Notes: a model not told the origin generated them from the sequence alone. 16,572 bases of DNA from Lysobacterales bacterium CG_4_10_14_3_um_filter_64_11 (GCA_002782905.1 PFJA01000050.1:1-16572), one strand, 5' to 3'. Shown: positions 1-7,245, numbered from the stretch's first letter. Numbers and translations: made by a program.

Positions 1-1
1 C

Positions 2-247
2 GGGCGTGCGTACTTCGTATTCGATGGCGTGTTCCCGCGCGAGCAGGTCGGTGGCCTTGCCACCGAGCTGGTGCCGCATTTCTTCCGCTCGCTGTGCGAT
101 GCCGCCGGCCTCAACCTGCACCTGAGCGTGCGCGGCGAGAATGCGCATCACATGGTCGAAGCCTGCTTCAAGGCAGTGGCGCGCGCGCTGCGCCAGGCCA
201 TCGCGCGCAGCGGCAGCGAGTTGCCCAGCACCAAGGGCCAGCTATGA
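2..247 (+). CDS. hisB: Imidazoleglycerol-phosphate dehydratase, C-terminal part (5' end outside window)
   Basis: This is the last 81 codons of HisB, which dehydrates imidazoleglycerol phosphate to imidazole-acetol phosphate in histidine synthesis. The visible part carries the family's [12 protein letters not shown] segment, the HFFRSL helix, the metal-binding HHMVE motif and the standard ending LPSTKGQL; these match remembered enterobacterial HisB closely. The frame is open from base 2, so the start lies upstream. In this lineage HisB usually also has an N-terminal histidinol-phosphatase domain, but that part cannot be seen here. The TGA stop overlaps the hisH ATG as ATGA, so the two genes are probably translationally coupled. 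The identity is very secure. Confidence 0.96.
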   Translation, partial: GRAYFVFDGVFPREQVGGLATELVPHFFRSLCDAAGLNLHLSVRGENAHHMVEACFKAVARALRQAIARSGSELPSTKGQL

Positions 248-843
248 AGGTCGCGGTGGTCGACTCGGGCGGTGCCAATATCGCCTCGGTGTGCTTTGCC
301 TTGCAGCGGCTCGGGGTGGATGCCGAACTGACCGGCGATGCCGCAGTGATTGTTCGTGCCGAGCGGGTCATCCTGCCCGGTGTCGGCGCGGCGGCGCCGG
401 CGATGGCGCGCTTGCGCGAACTCGATCTGGTGCAAACGTTGCGTGAACTGACGGTGCCGCTGCTTGGCATCTGTCTCGGCATGCAGTTGCTGTTCGAGGC
501 CTCCGACGAGGGCGACACGCCGTGCCTTGGTTTGCTGCGGGGGCGGGTCACGCTGCTTCCCGATGCACCCGGCGTGCGCATTCCGCACATGGGCTGGAAC
601 ACGCTGCAACCGCTGCGTGCGGTGTCGCTACTCGCCGGCATCGATGCGTGTGCGCAAGCCTATTTCGTACACAGTTATGCGGCGCCAGTCAGCACCGACT
701 GCATCGCCGCCTGTGACCATGGGCAACGATTCGCGGCCATGGTGCAACGGGGCAATGTAGCGGGCGCGCAGTTTCATCCCGAGCGCTCGGCCAGCACCGG
801 CGCGCGCGTGTTGCGCAATTTTCTCGAAAAGGGATTGGCATGA
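244..843 (+). CDS. hisH: Imidazole glycerol phosphate synthase, glutamine amidotransferase subunit
   Basis: HisH (199 aa) hydrolyses glutamine and feeds ammonia to HisF in the heterodimeric IGP synthase. It is a class I glutamine amidotransferase. The nucleophile is Cys77 in [10 protein letters not shown], and the other triad members are His178 and Glu180 in FHPERS. The LPGVGA oxyanion-strand motif lies at residues 44-49 and PHMGWN at 114-119. Although the frame is open further upstream, ATG 244 is the right start: it begins with the family N-terminus [12 protein letters not shown], overlaps the hisB stop as ATGA, and has AAGGGC six nt upstream. Length is normal for the family. Its 3' end, encoding the last residues GLA and the stop, is duplicated just before hisA by an insertion. 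Confidence 0.96.
   Translation: MKVAVVDSGGANIASVCFALQRLGVDAELTGDAAVIVRAERVILPGVGAAAPAMARLRELDLVQTLRELTVPLLGICLGMQLLFEASDEGDTPCLGLLRGRVTLLPDAPGVRIPHMGWNTLQPLRAVSLLAGIDACAQAYFVHSYAAPVSTDCIAACDHGQRFAAMVQRGNVAGAQFHPERSASTGARVLRNFLEKGLA
831..843 (+). repeat. 13-bp direct repeat, left copy (hisH 3' end)
   Basis: The sequence GGGATTGGCATGA here is the end of hisH, including its TGA. It recurs exactly at 1010-1022, where its internal ATG is the hisA start codon. The two copies bracket the repeat-bearing insertion between the genes and look like a target duplication or a tandem duplication of the original ATGA junction. Confidence 0.85.
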
Positions 844-876
844 ATGGCCCCCACGTAAGCCAGAACTCCCGCGGCT

Positions 877-992
877 CGTCATTCCCGCGAAAGCGGGAAT
901 CCAGTGGCTTCAAGAAATCGACAGGAGCGGGGCGCTGGATGCCTGGTGTAGCCTGCCCTCGAATGCTTGAATCGGGGGCGGGCATGACGGCG
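877..992 (-). repeat. REP-doublet/MITE-like dispersed repeat, copy 1
   Basis: The element has two hairpin units in inverted orientation. The first runs from GTCAT (878) to ATCCAG (904) and contains a perfect 8-bp stem, ATTCCCGC/GCGGGAAT, closed by a GAAA loop. The second runs from CTGGAT (935) to ATGAC (988), with outer stem ATGCC/GGCAT. The unit ends are reverse complements of each other, as in BIME/REP pairs or small MITEs. The reverse complement matches 3239-3356, including a 25-nt identical block at one end. Repeats with GTCATTCCCGCG...GCGGGAAT ends are common between genes in many proteobacteria. The element separates hisH from hisA. No transposase is visible in the window. Confidence 0.85.
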
Positions 993-1009
993 CTAAGCAA
1001 GTGCCACTC

Positions 1010-1022
1010 GGGATTGGCATGA
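1010..1022 (+). repeat. 13-bp direct repeat, right copy (hisA start)
   Basis: This is an exact copy of 831-843 (GGGATTGGCATGA). Here it supplies both the hisA start codon (ATG 1019) and a Shine-Dalgarno-like GGGA five nt upstream, so the duplication would have preserved hisA translation after the insertion. Confidence 0.85.
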
Positions 1023-1753
1023 GCTTCATCATCTATCCCGCCATCGATGTGCGCGAGGGCAAGGTGGTGCGCCTGACGCAGGGCGACTACGCGCGCCAGA
1101 CCATCTACGGCGACGATCCGCTGGCGCTGGCGCAACGCTACGCCGATGCCGGCGCGCGGTGGCTGCATCTGGTCGATCTGGATGCTGCGCGCGCCGGAGG
1201 TTACACCTTGCTGCCGCTGCTGAAGGCGCTGGCTGAGCGCACGGCGCTCAAGGTGCAAACCGGCGGTGGCGTACGCAGCGAAGGCGATGTCGCACGCCTG
1301 CTTGATGCTGGCGCGCAGCGCGTGGTTATCGGCTCGCTGGCGGTGCGCGAGCCGGAAATCGTGGCCGGCTGGATCGCGAATTTTTCTGCCGAACGCATCA
1401 CCGTGGCGCTCGATACCCGCCAGGACGAACGCGGCAGTTGGCGGCTGCCGGTACACGGCTGGACCGAAGACGGCGAGCGCGATCTCGATACGTTGGCGGC
1501 CGCCTATGCCGATGTTGGCCTTCGCCACCTGCTATGCACCGACATCGCCCGTGACGGCATGTTGTCCGGGCCGAATCAGGCGCTGTACCAGCACCTGACC
1601 GATCGCCTGCCGGCACTGGCGGTGCAGGCGTCGGGTGGGGTGCGCGATCGGCACGACGTGATCGCCGCACGCGCCAGCGGTTGTGCCGGCGTGGTGCTCG
1701 GCAAGGCATTGCTGGACGGTCGCCTTGAATTGGCGCAGGCGCTGACATGCTGA
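1019..1753 (+). CDS. hisA: ProFAR isomerase (phosphoribosylformimino-AICAR-phosphate isomerase)
   Basis: HisA (244 aa) is the TIM-barrel isomerase that converts ProFAR to PRFAR, the substrate of HisHF. The N-terminal catalytic Asp10 lies in YPAIDV and the second catalytic Asp132 in VALDTR. Phosphate-binding glycine segments are QTGGGVRSE (80-88) and QASGGVRD (203-210). ATG 1019 is chosen because it starts with the family sequence [10 protein letters not shown] and has GGGA five nt upstream; an upstream in-frame ATG at 1001 would add MPLGIG from repeat-derived DNA and is unlikely. The gene overlaps hisF by 7 nt. Unlike its neighbours it is separated from the preceding gene, by a 175-nt repeat-bearing gap. 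Confidence 0.96.
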   Translation: MSFIIYPAIDVREGKVVRLTQGDYARQTIYGDDPLALAQRYADAGARWLHLVDLDAARAGGYTLLPLLKALAERTALKVQTGGGVRSEGDVARLLDAGAQRVVIGSLAVREPEIVAGWIANFSAERITVALDTRQDERGSWRLPVHGWTEDGERDLDTLAAAYADVGLRHLLCTDIARDGMLSGPNQALYQHLTDRLPALAVQASGGVRDRHDVIAARASGCAGVVLGKALLDGRLELAQALTC

Positions 1754-2541
1754 GCCGGCGGCTGATCCCGTGTCTGGACGTGCGTGATGGCGTGGTGGTC
1801 AAGGGCGTGCGTTTTCGCGATCACGTGGTGGTAGGAGCGATCGAGGAACTGGCGCTGCGTTATCGCGATCAAGGCGCCGATGAGCTGGTGTTCTACGACA
1901 TCACCGCCAGCCCCGAGCAGCGCACCGTCGATCGGCATTGGGTGCAGCGGGTGGCACGGTTGATCGATATCCCGTTCTGCGTCGCCGGTGGCATTCGCAG
2001 TGTCGCCGATGCGCGCGCCGTACTGCATGCCGGTGCCGACAAAATTTCGGTGAACACCCCGGCGCTGGAGCGGCCGGAGTTGATCGACGAGTTGGCCGCC
2101 GTGTTCGGCGTGCAATGCGTGGTGGTGGGTATCGACAGCCTGCGTGATGGCGATGGCGAATGGCGGGTGCGGCAGTACAGCGGCGACCCATCGCGCACCT
2201 GTGCGCCGGGTGTGCGCACGCTCGACTGGCTGCGCGAGGTGCAACAACGCGGGGCTGGCGAGATCGTGCTCAATTGCATGGGCACCGATGGCGTGCGCGC
2301 GGGTTATGACCTGGCGCAATTGCAGGCGGCGCGCGCGCTGTGCCGGGTGCCGCTAGTGGCGTCCGGCGGTGCCGGCGCGATGGCGCATTTTGCCGAAGTG
2401 TTTGCCAACGCCGATGTCGATGCCGCACTGGCCGCCAGCGTATTCCATTCCGGCGAGATCGCCATCCCCGCACTGAAAACGTATCTGGCGGACCGTGGCA
2501 TCACGGTGCGGCCAGTGGAGAGTGACGATGCAACCCGATGA
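1747..2541 (+). CDS. hisF: Imidazole glycerol phosphate synthase, cyclase subunit
   Basis: HisF (264 aa) uses ammonia delivered by HisH to cleave and cyclise PRFAR, giving imidazole glycerol phosphate and AICAR. It is a paralogue of HisA with the same TIM-barrel fold. Catalytic Asp11 is in IPCLDVRDG and Asp130 in VVGIDS. Phosphate-binding motifs are CVAGGIRS (78-85) and VASGGAGAM. The segment [11 protein letters not shown] is typical of the gammaproteobacterial HisF type. The start overlaps the hisA end by 7 nt, and the gene end overlaps hisIE by 14 nt, so expression is probably coupled. Length and all key residues are normal. Confidence 0.97.
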   Translation: MLSRRLIPCLDVRDGVVVKGVRFRDHVVVGAIEELALRYRDQGADELVFYDITASPEQRTVDRHWVQRVARLIDIPFCVAGGIRSVADARAVLHAGADKISVNTPALERPELIDELAAVFGVQCVVVGIDSLRDGDGEWRVRQYSGDPSRTCAPGVRTLDWLREVQQRGAGEIVLNCMGTDGVRAGYDLAQLQAARALCRVPLVASGGAGAMAHFAEVFANADVDAALAASVFHSGEIAIPALKTYLADRGITVRPVESDDATR

Positions 2542-3139
2542 GATCGCCATCCTGGCGTTCGCCAAACAGGGCGGCCTGCTGCCGGCCATCGTTCAGCATG
2601 CCCAAACCGGCCAAGTGCTGATGCTGGGCTACATGAACCGCGAAGCATTGGACAAAACACTGACGAGCGGACAGGTGACGTTCTACAGCCGCAGCCGCGA
2701 GTGCCTGTGGACCAAAGGCGAAACCTCGGGGCACGTGCTCGATCTGGTTGGCATCGAGAGCGACTGCGACCACGACACCCTGCTGGTGCAGGCGCTGCCG
2801 CACGGCCCCACCTGCCACCTCGGCCGGCCAAGCTGTTTTCCCGACCCGCCGGAGAACTTCCTCGCCACCCTCGATGCGCTGGTGAAGGATCGCGCCATCG
2901 CCGCACCGGCGGACAGCTACACCGGCAAACTGTTTGCCGCCGGCGTGCGCCGCATCGCGCAAAAAGTGGGCGAGGAGGGCGTGGAAACCGCACTCGCAGC
3001 GGTGGCGCAGGATGATGACGCCCTGCTCGGCGAAGCCGCCGATCTGATCTATCACCTGCTGGTACTGCTGCGCGCACGCGGCCTCGGGCTGGCCGATGCC
3101 GTGGCGGTGCTGGCGCAGCGGCACGCCGGCAAGCCATAA
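2528..3139 (+). CDS. hisI: Bifunctional phosphoribosyl-AMP cyclohydrolase / phosphoribosyl-ATP pyrophosphatase
   Basis: This is a fused HisIE (203 aa) catalysing the second and third steps of histidine synthesis. Residues 1-115 are the PRA-cyclohydrolase: [19 protein letters not shown] is the substrate-binding region, Asp79, Asp81 and Asp83 are the metal-binding acidic residues in SDCDHD, and Cys80, Cys96 and Cys103 are the zinc ligands. Residues 116-203 are the PRA-PP pyrophosphatase, with the metal-binding KVGEEGVET (146-154) and EAADLIYH (169-176). ATG 2528 is preferred because GGAG lies 8 nt upstream and the family sequence begins there. The frame is open upstream to 2495, but that part lies inside hisF. 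It is the last his gene; a repeat-rich gap follows. Confidence 0.96.
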   Translation: MQPDEIAILAFAKQGGLLPAIVQHAQTGQVLMLGYMNREALDKTLTSGQVTFYSRSRECLWTKGETSGHVLDLVGIESDCDHDTLLVQALPHGPTCHLGRPSCFPDPPENFLATLDALVKDRAIAAPADSYTGKLFAAGVRRIAQKVGEEGVETALAAVAQDDDALLGEAADLIYHLLVLLRARGLGLADAVAVLAQRHAGKP

Positions 3140-3185
3140 CGTTCTGGTTGTGCGCCGTTTATTACGTCAAAGCAGGGCCGTTGGT

Positions 3186-3210
3186 CGGCAAAGGACGCGA
3201 AGAGCGCAAA
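3186..3210 (+). repeat. Left arm of 25-nt imperfect inverted repeat
   Basis: The arm contains AAAGGACGCGAAG and pairs with 3512-3536 with two mismatches over 25 nt; similarity continues weakly outward on both sides. The motif belongs to the low-complexity GCAAAGGACGCGAAG type of intergenic repeat that recurs in many bacterial genomes. The arms are about 300 bp apart and enclose the second REP-doublet copy. Confidence 0.7.
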
Positions 3211-3238
3211 CGAGAATCCAGCGCAATGGCACTGGTAT

Positions 3239-3356
3239 CGCCGTCATGCCCGCCCCCGATTCACGTATTCGAGGGCAACCTGCAGCGGGCATCCAGCGCC
3301 TTTCGCTGTTGCCAAAACTCCGGAAGCCACTGGATTCCCGTTGTCACGGGAACGAC
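3239..3356 (+). repeat. REP-doublet/MITE-like dispersed repeat, copy 2
   Basis: This is the inverted homologue of the element at 877-992. The shared blocks, in order, are a 25-nt identical start, ATTCGAGGGCA, GGCATCCAGCGCC and GAAGCCACTGGATTCCCG; the linkers between them have diverged. The core runs from GTCAT (3243) through ATCCAG (3291-3296) and CTGGAT (3330-3335) to ACGAC (3356). The right unit forms a hairpin with TTCCCGT/ACGGGAA arms. Loss of perfect ends suggests an older copy than copy 1. Confidence 0.8.
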
Positions 3357-3405
3357 AGCATGGAAACAGCCGCTTCCCGGGCTCGCGGACGGATTTCATG
3401 ACGTT

Positions 3406-3429
3406 CTTGGCGTCTTGGCGTCTTGGCGA
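3406..3429. repeat. Octamer tandem repeat (CTTGGCGT x3)
   Basis: Three adjacent 8-nt units are present, CTTGGCGT, CTTGGCGT and CTTGGCGA. The motif resembles the TTTGCG/CTTCGCG wording of the nearby inverted repeat, so it may be part of the same composite intergenic repeat. Confidence 0.65.
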
Positions 3430-3511
3430 GAGCTGGCTTCTTTTGCATCCACAAGTACCGACGAGCCAAAAAAGTTCGAACGCACTTGCTGCAATCCGCT
3501 CCGGCTCCTCC

Positions 3512-3536
3512 TTTGCGCACTTCGCGTCCTTTGCGG
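3512..3536 (-). repeat. Right arm of 25-nt imperfect inverted repeat
   Basis: The arm contains CTTCGCGTCCTTT and is the reverse complement of 3186-3210 with two mismatches. See the left arm for the enclosed elements. Confidence 0.7.
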
Positions 3537-3619
3537 ACCCAAGGCTTTGTGCGTTGGCTTCGGTGCCAACTGATTGAAGCACGGTAGCGGGTACGCGACC
3601 CACGCGCCACACATTGGCC

Positions 3620-3646
3620 TAAAATGGCGCAACCACTCACCGGAAG
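3620..3646 (+). promoter_or_regulatory. Putative -10 box and ribosome binding site of the fumarase gene
   Basis: TAAAAT at 3620-3625 resembles a sigma70 -10 box, but no good -35 is visible about 17 nt upstream. GGAAG at 3642-3646 precedes a GTG at 3657 by 10 nt. The -10 box overlaps the in-frame ATG at 3624, which argues that translation begins at the GTG. Confidence 0.4.
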
Positions 3647-3656
3647 AAATATCGCC

Positions 3657-5171
3657 GTGACCACCATCGAGCACGAAGATTTTGTGCAGAGTATCGCCGA
3701 TGCGCTGCAATACATTTCCTACTATCATCCGGTCGATTACATCAAGAACCTCGCTGCTGCCTACGAGCGTGAGCAATCGCCGGCGGCCAAGGACGCCATC
3801 GCGCAGATATTGGTCAATTCGCGCCTGTGCGCGGAAGGGCATCGGCCGATCTGCCAGGATACCGGCATCGTCACCGTGTTCCTCGAAGTGGGCATGGATG
3901 TGCGCTGGCACGCCAAGGGTTCGATCCAGGACATGGTGGACGAAGGCGTTCGCCGCGCCTACCTGCACCCGGACAACAAACTGCGTGCCAGCGTGCTCGC
4001 CGACCCCGCTGGCAAGCGAACCAACACCCGCGACAACACGCCAGCGGTGGTCAATGTCACGCTGGTGCCGGGCAATACGGTGGACGTGATCGTCGCCGCC
4101 AAGGGCGGCGGCTCCGAGGCCAAGAGCAAGTTTGCGATGCTCAATCCGTCCGATTCGATCGTCGATTGGGTGCTCAAGACGGTACCGACGATGGGCGCTG
4201 GTTGGTGCCCGCCGGGCCTGCTCGGCATCGGCATCGGCGGCACCGCCGAAAAGGCGATGTTGCTGGCCAAGGAAGCGCTGATGGAGCCGATCGACATCAC
4301 CGAGCTGATCGCGCGCGGCGCCAGCAACCGGGCCGAGGAACTGCGCCTTGAGCTGTACGAAAAGGTCAACGCGCTGGGCATCGGCGCGCAGGGTCTGGGC
4401 GGCCTCACCACCGTGCTCGACGTCAAGGTGAAGGACTATCCCACCCATGCCGCCAACTTGCCGGTGGCGATGATTCCCAATTGCGCGGCGACACGGCATG
4501 CGCATTTCACGCTCGATGGCAGCGGCCCGGTGGCGCTCGATCCGCCGTCGCTGGCCGATTGGCCGACGCTCACCTATGACGCCAGCACCGGCCGACGGGT
4601 GAATCTCGACACCATCACCGCCACTGACGTGGTCCGCTTCAAACCCGGCGAAGTGTTGCTGCTCAGCGGCAAGCTGTTCACTGGCCGCGACGCCGCACAC
4701 AAGCGCATGGTGGAGATGCTGGATCGCGGCGAAGCGCTGCCGGTGGATCTGCGCGGCAAGTTCATCTACTACGTTGGCCCGGTTGATCCGGTGCGCGACG
4801 AAGTGATGGGCCCGGCCGGCCCGACCACCGCCACGCGCATGGACAAGTTCACCGAACAGGTGCTGGCGCAGACCGGCCTGCTCGGCATGATCGGCAAGGC
4901 CGAGCGCGGCCCGGCGGCCATCGCAGCGATCAAGAAGCACCGCTCGGTGTACCTGATGGCGGTTGGCGGCGCCGCCTATCTGGTGTCCAAGGCGATCAAG
5001 GCTGCGCGCGTGGTCGGCTTCGCCGACCTGGGCATGGAAGCGATTTACGAGTTCACCGTGCAGGACATGCCGGTCACCGTTGCGGTCGATTCCACGGGCG
5101 AATCGGTGCACCAGACTGGCCCGCGCGAATGGCAGTCGCGGATCGGCAAGATTCCGGTGGTGCTGGAGTAG
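3657..5171 (+). CDS. fumA: Class I fumarate hydratase (Fe-S fumarase)
   Basis: This 504-aa enzyme hydrates fumarate to malate in the TCA cycle using a [4Fe-4S] cluster as Lewis acid. The three expected cluster cysteines are Cys66 (ICQDTGIV), Cys184 (GWCPPG) and Cys276 (NCAATRH); spacings of 118 and 92 residues fit the class I family. Other conserved segments are AKGGGSE (148-154), GIGIGGTAEKA (190-200) and the C-terminal domain with KLFTGRDAAHKRM. Start choice: GTG 3657 gives MTTIEHEDFVQS, has GGAAG upstream and yields the usual length of about 505 aa. ATG 3624 would add 11 unconserved residues and overlaps a -10-like box. It is a single-gene unit ending at a hairpin shared with the convergent gene. 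The family is certain; the symbol (fumA versus fumB) follows E. coli usage only. Confidence 0.95.
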   Translation: MTTIEHEDFVQSIADALQYISYYHPVDYIKNLAAAYEREQSPAAKDAIAQILVNSRLCAEGHRPICQDTGIVTVFLEVGMDVRWHAKGSIQDMVDEGVRRAYLHPDNKLRASVLADPAGKRTNTRDNTPAVVNVTLVPGNTVDVIVAAKGGGSEAKSKFAMLNPSDSIVDWVLKTVPTMGAGWCPPGLLGIGIGGTAEKAMLLAKEALMEPIDITELIARGASNRAEELRLELYEKVNALGIGAQGLGGLTTVLDVKVKDYPTHAANLPVAMIPNCAATRHAHFTLDGSGPVALDPPSLADWPTLTYDASTGRRVNLDTITATDVVRFKPGEVLLLSGKLFTGRDAAHKRMVEMLDRGEALPVDLRGKFIYYVGPVDPVRDEVMGPAGPTTATRMDKFTEQVLAQTGLLGMIGKAERGPAAIAAIKKHRSVYLMAVGGAAYLVSKAIKAARVVGFADLGMEAIYEFTVQDMPVTVAVDSTGESVHQTGPREWQSRIGKIPVVLE

Positions 5172-5236
5172 GGTGCCTGCTTGGGTGTCGCTGCGGTAGG
5201 GCATTGCAACGCAATCGATGGCATCGCCGTGCCGAG

Positions 5237-5263
5237 CGACGCCAGGACACTGGCCTGGCGTCG
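5237..5263. terminator. Hairpin between convergent genes, probable bidirectional terminator
   Basis: CGACGCCAGG and CCTGGCGTCG form a perfect 10-bp stem around a 7-nt loop; the stem can be extended by GAG/CTC with a one-base bulge. It lies 65 nt after the fumarase stop and 24 nt after the stop of the minus-strand barrel gene. No U-run follows on either strand, so termination is inferred from position and stem strength. Confidence 0.6.
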
Positions 5264-5287
5264 TCTCGCCGGATGTGCTGGCGGTGC

Positions 5288-6298
5288 TCAGAAGCGGAAG
5301 GTCAATGCGCCCTGGATGCGATAGTCGAGCTTGTCCTGATCGCCCTTGAAACGCTCGACCAGCGGCAGGCCAAACGACAGCCCGAGGCCGACGTCGTTGG
5401 TGAGCGCAACCTGGATGCCAGGTGACAGGTAGAGTTGGTTGACACCGGAATTGCGCTCGCGTGCGCCGTCCACCGTTTGCCGCTCGCGCCAGGTTCCATT
5501 GAGTTCCAGGATCAGGTCGACTGCGTTGGCAAGGCGATGGCTTACCGCCGCGTTGTAGGAGAAGATGTCGCCAAGGTTGGTGTTCTGCGTGCCTTCGCTG
5601 GTCAGCGTGTACACGCTGCTCAGGTTGAAGGTTGTCGCGCCCGCGACGCGCGTGTATGCCAAGCCCAGGAAAGGATCCCAAGAGCCGCTGCCCGGCTGGT
5701 GCTCGGCCTCGAAGCGCGACCCTGAAAGGGTTCTTTCGTCGGTTTTTCCGGTAGGCACCTTGATCCCGAACAACACTGCCGCGTGCTGCCCGGCTTGATC
5801 GTCATGGAAAAAACGATACTGTCCAAACGCCGAGAGATCGCCGACGCCGGTGGCATCACCCAAGGTGTCGATTTCACCGTCTTCGGGTTCGCTCACCGAG
5901 TTGCGCACGTTGTAGGGCAAGCGAAAGCCAACGGTCAGGTCGTCGCTGACGCCGTAGGCAAGGCCCAACGACGTGCTCCACAGCGAGCGCACGCGATGCA
6001 GGTCGGCGGTCGCATCGGCTTCATGTAATGCCAGTGCGCGATCAGCGGGAAGCGTCTGCACGTTGATGTACTCCGAGCGCAACCCGAATGCCCAGTCGCC
6101 CCTGCCGAGGCCGATGGCACTTTCGGTGCCGATTGCACCGGAGATCTGGCCGCCACCGAGTGAATTCGATCCGGCGTGGCTGGCATTGGCGACACCCGGC
6201 AACGCAGCCGCCATGGCGAGTGCCAATGCGATACTCAAGCGGGCAAGGGGCAGGGTGGCGGGAAAGGTTTGGCGACGGGATGCACCGAGATCAGTCAT
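5288..6298 (-). CDS. Outer-membrane beta-barrel protein, transporter/phenol_MetA_deg-like
   Basis: The 336-aa product has a signal peptide: a basic start (SRRQ), a hydrophobic core and a likely cut after ALPGVANA near residue 39. The rest alternates polar and hydrophobic residues in strand-like segments such as WAFGLRSEYI, DLTVGFRLPYNV, HAAVLFGIKVP and VGLGLSFGLPLV, and it ends in aromatic ALTFRF, the signature of outer-membrane barrels. The VLFGIKVPTGKTDE region resembles the loosely defined transporter family related to MetA of phenol degradation; this is from memory and only moderately secure. CAT 6298 is the chosen start because AAGGA lies 10 nt upstream and the signal peptide begins there; the open frame extends upstream to 6469 without support. 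Its substrate is unknown. The neighbouring fumarase is convergent and gives no functional clue. Confidence 0.75.
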   Translation of the reverse strand: MTDLGASRRQTFPATLPLARLSIALALAMAAALPGVANASHAGSNSLGGGQISGAIGTESAIGLGRGDWAFGLRSEYINVQTLPADRALALHEADATADLHRVRSLWSTSLGLAYGVSDDLTVGFRLPYNVRNSVSEPEDGEIDTLGDATGVGDLSAFGQYRFFHDDQAGQHAAVLFGIKVPTGKTDERTLSGSRFEAEHQPGSGSWDPFLGLAYTRVAGATTFNLSSVYTLTSEGTQNTNLGDIFSYNAAVSHRLANAVDLILELNGTWRERQTVDGARERNSGVNQLYLSPGIQVALTNDVGLGLSFGLPLVERFKGDQDKLDYRIQGALTFRF

Positions 6299-6340
6299 GA
6301 ATCCGATTCCTTGGTAAAGGTGGCAACAAAGGTGACGTGC

Positions 6341-6369
6341 ATACTGCGTGGCAAGCAAACACGGGTCAA
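6341..6369 (-). promoter_or_regulatory. Putative sigma70 promoter of the barrel gene
   Basis: Reading the minus strand, TTGACC (6369-6364) is followed by a 17-nt spacer and CAGTAT (6346-6341). The -35 is good, the -10 weak. A transcript starting near 6334 would have a short leader before ATG 6298. Confidence 0.4.
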
Positions 6370-6595
6370 TGCGGCACTTCACCGCGCTAAAAGTCACCTG
6401 AAAGGTGTTTTGGAAACGCGCATCGATGCAAAGTCTTCGCGTGCCATGGATGGCCTGCGTACGGAGCAATCACATCACGCACGGGATTGTTCCGGCGGCG
6501 ACGAGATCAGCGATGTCGGTCTTCGCGAGTCTGAAACGTCCGGGATGGCCGTGTTCAGGCCATCCGATCAGCACGCGTTGCGGCGGTGGCAGGCT

Positions 6596-6616
6596 GCGCA
6601 AGCGCAGCGCTTGCGC
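6596..6616. repeat. 21-bp perfect palindrome (10-1-10)
   Basis: GCGCAAGCGC, a central A, and GCGCTTGCGC form a perfect dyad that ends 80 nt before the ATG of the thioredoxin-like gene. With so small a centre it looks more like a dimeric-regulator operator than a terminator, although the high GC content makes chance GC dyads more likely. Confidence 0.5.
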
Positions 6617-6696
6617 GCAATGGCCAGCGACACCGACAGGGAACTATCGCAGGCAATGACGTTCGGATAAGGTGCATCAATTTCCCCGCGAGGCTT

Positions 6697-7245
6697 ATGG
6701 CGATCAGGCAAGGACTTCCCCGCGCAGTGGTTGCGCCGCGCGCGCTGCGAAAAACCCCGTGTTGGGCGCGCGTGTTGCTGACGCTGGGGCTGTTTTCCGG
6801 CGTGGCCCCGGGCATCGCCGCCAGCGGCGATGGCGTGCTGGCGGGCTTCGAGCGCCCCAATGTGCAGCTTGCCGACTATCGCGGGCAGGTCGTGTTGCTG
6901 CATTTCTGGGCCTCGTGGTGTGCGCCGTGCCTGCGTGAGATTCCCGCGCTGGAAGCCTTTTACAATGGCCCATATCGCGAGCTTGCCGAGCGCGGTCTGG
7001 TGGTGCTCACGGTCAGCAATGATTTCCGGATCGGCGATGTCCGCCGCTTTCAGACCGAACGCACGTTGTCGGCGCCGATCTTTCTTGACATGCTCGGCAG
7101 CCTGCATGACGAGATGAAGATGATCGGTCTTCCTGCAACCGCCGTGATCGGTCGCGACGGGCAGGTCGTCAAACGGCTCTACGGTTCACAGGATTGGGAA
7201 AGCCCAGCATTTCGGGCGATGATAGAAGGCTACGTTGCCAACTGA
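6697..7245 (+). CDS. Periplasmic TlpA-like thioredoxin-fold protein
   Basis: The 182-aa product has a basic N-terminus and one hydrophobic stretch (about residues 24-41, WARVLLTLGLFSGVAPGI), either a signal peptide cut near GIAA or a membrane anchor, followed by a thioredoxin fold. The redox motif is WASWCAPC (Cys75, Cys78), preceded by VVLLHF, and the cis-proline loop is GLPATAVI (Pro146), the usual TlpA/ResA arrangement. It probably reduces or exchanges disulfides in the periplasm. ATG 6697 gives a clean signal sequence, but the nearest SD-like GCGAGG is only 3 nt away, so the start is less certain. The stop overlaps a downstream in-frame ATG of the OmpA-domain gene (TGATG), suggesting a two-gene operon; that neighbour contains four cysteines in its mature part and is a plausible partner. 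Confidence 0.85.
   Translation: MAIRQGLPRAVVAPRALRKTPCWARVLLTLGLFSGVAPGIAASGDGVLAGFERPNVQLADYRGQVVLLHFWASWCAPCLREIPALEAFYNGPYRELAERGLVVLTVSNDFRIGDVRRFQTERTLSAPIFLDMLGSLHDEMKMIGLPATAVIGRDGQVVKRLYGSQDWESPAFRAMIEGYVAN

Larger units (their letters stand above)
3140..3656. other. Repeat-rich intergenic region between hisIE and fumarase
   Basis: This 517-bp stretch has no credible gene. It holds, in order, the left arm of a long inverted repeat (3186-3210), a REP-doublet element (3239-3356), a three-unit octamer tandem (3406-3429), the right arm of the inverted repeat (3512-3536), and a likely promoter -10 and ribosome binding site for the fumarase. No strong hairpin-plus-U-run terminator for the his operon is evident; the REP hairpins could fill that role. 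Confidence 0.8.
6299..6696. other. Divergent intergenic region with palindromes
   Basis: This 398-bp stretch separates the minus-strand barrel gene from the plus-strand thioredoxin-like gene. It contains the barrel promoter, a short CACCT/AGGTG hairpin followed by TTTT (6395-6411), an 8-bp stem GGATGGCC/GGCCATCC (6543-6565) and a 21-bp palindrome (6596-6616). A plus-strand frame is open to 6670 but has no ribosome binding site or recognisable protein, so I do not call a gene. Confidence 0.6.

Noticed and set aside
840..1022. 60-codon frame between hisH and hisA (contains FPRKRESSGF)
   Set aside because: It is the translation of the REP-like hairpin; peptides of the type SFPRKRESS are a known false product of this repeat class.
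3186..3536. Possible CRISPR array from the clustered repeats
   Set aside because: The repeats are of different types, inverted rather than regularly direct, and there are no equal-length spacers.
3624..3656. ATG 3624 as the fumarase start
   Set aside because: The extra 11 residues are not family-like, there is no SD, and the ATG overlaps a -10-like TAAAAT; GTG 3657 has GGAAG upstream and gives the usual N-terminus.
3396..5681. 761-codon minus-strand open frame opposite the fumarase
   Set aside because: It is antisense to a clearly conserved Fe-S fumarase, is rich in His, Arg, Gln and Gly as expected for a reverse-strand frame in GC-rich DNA, and runs into the next gene; no family is recognisable.
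6176..6670. 164-codon plus-strand frame across the barrel gene start and the divergent gap
   Set aside because: It overlaps the signal-peptide region of the opposite gene, has no SD at any internal ATG (for example 6545, which lies inside a hairpin) and resembles nothing known.
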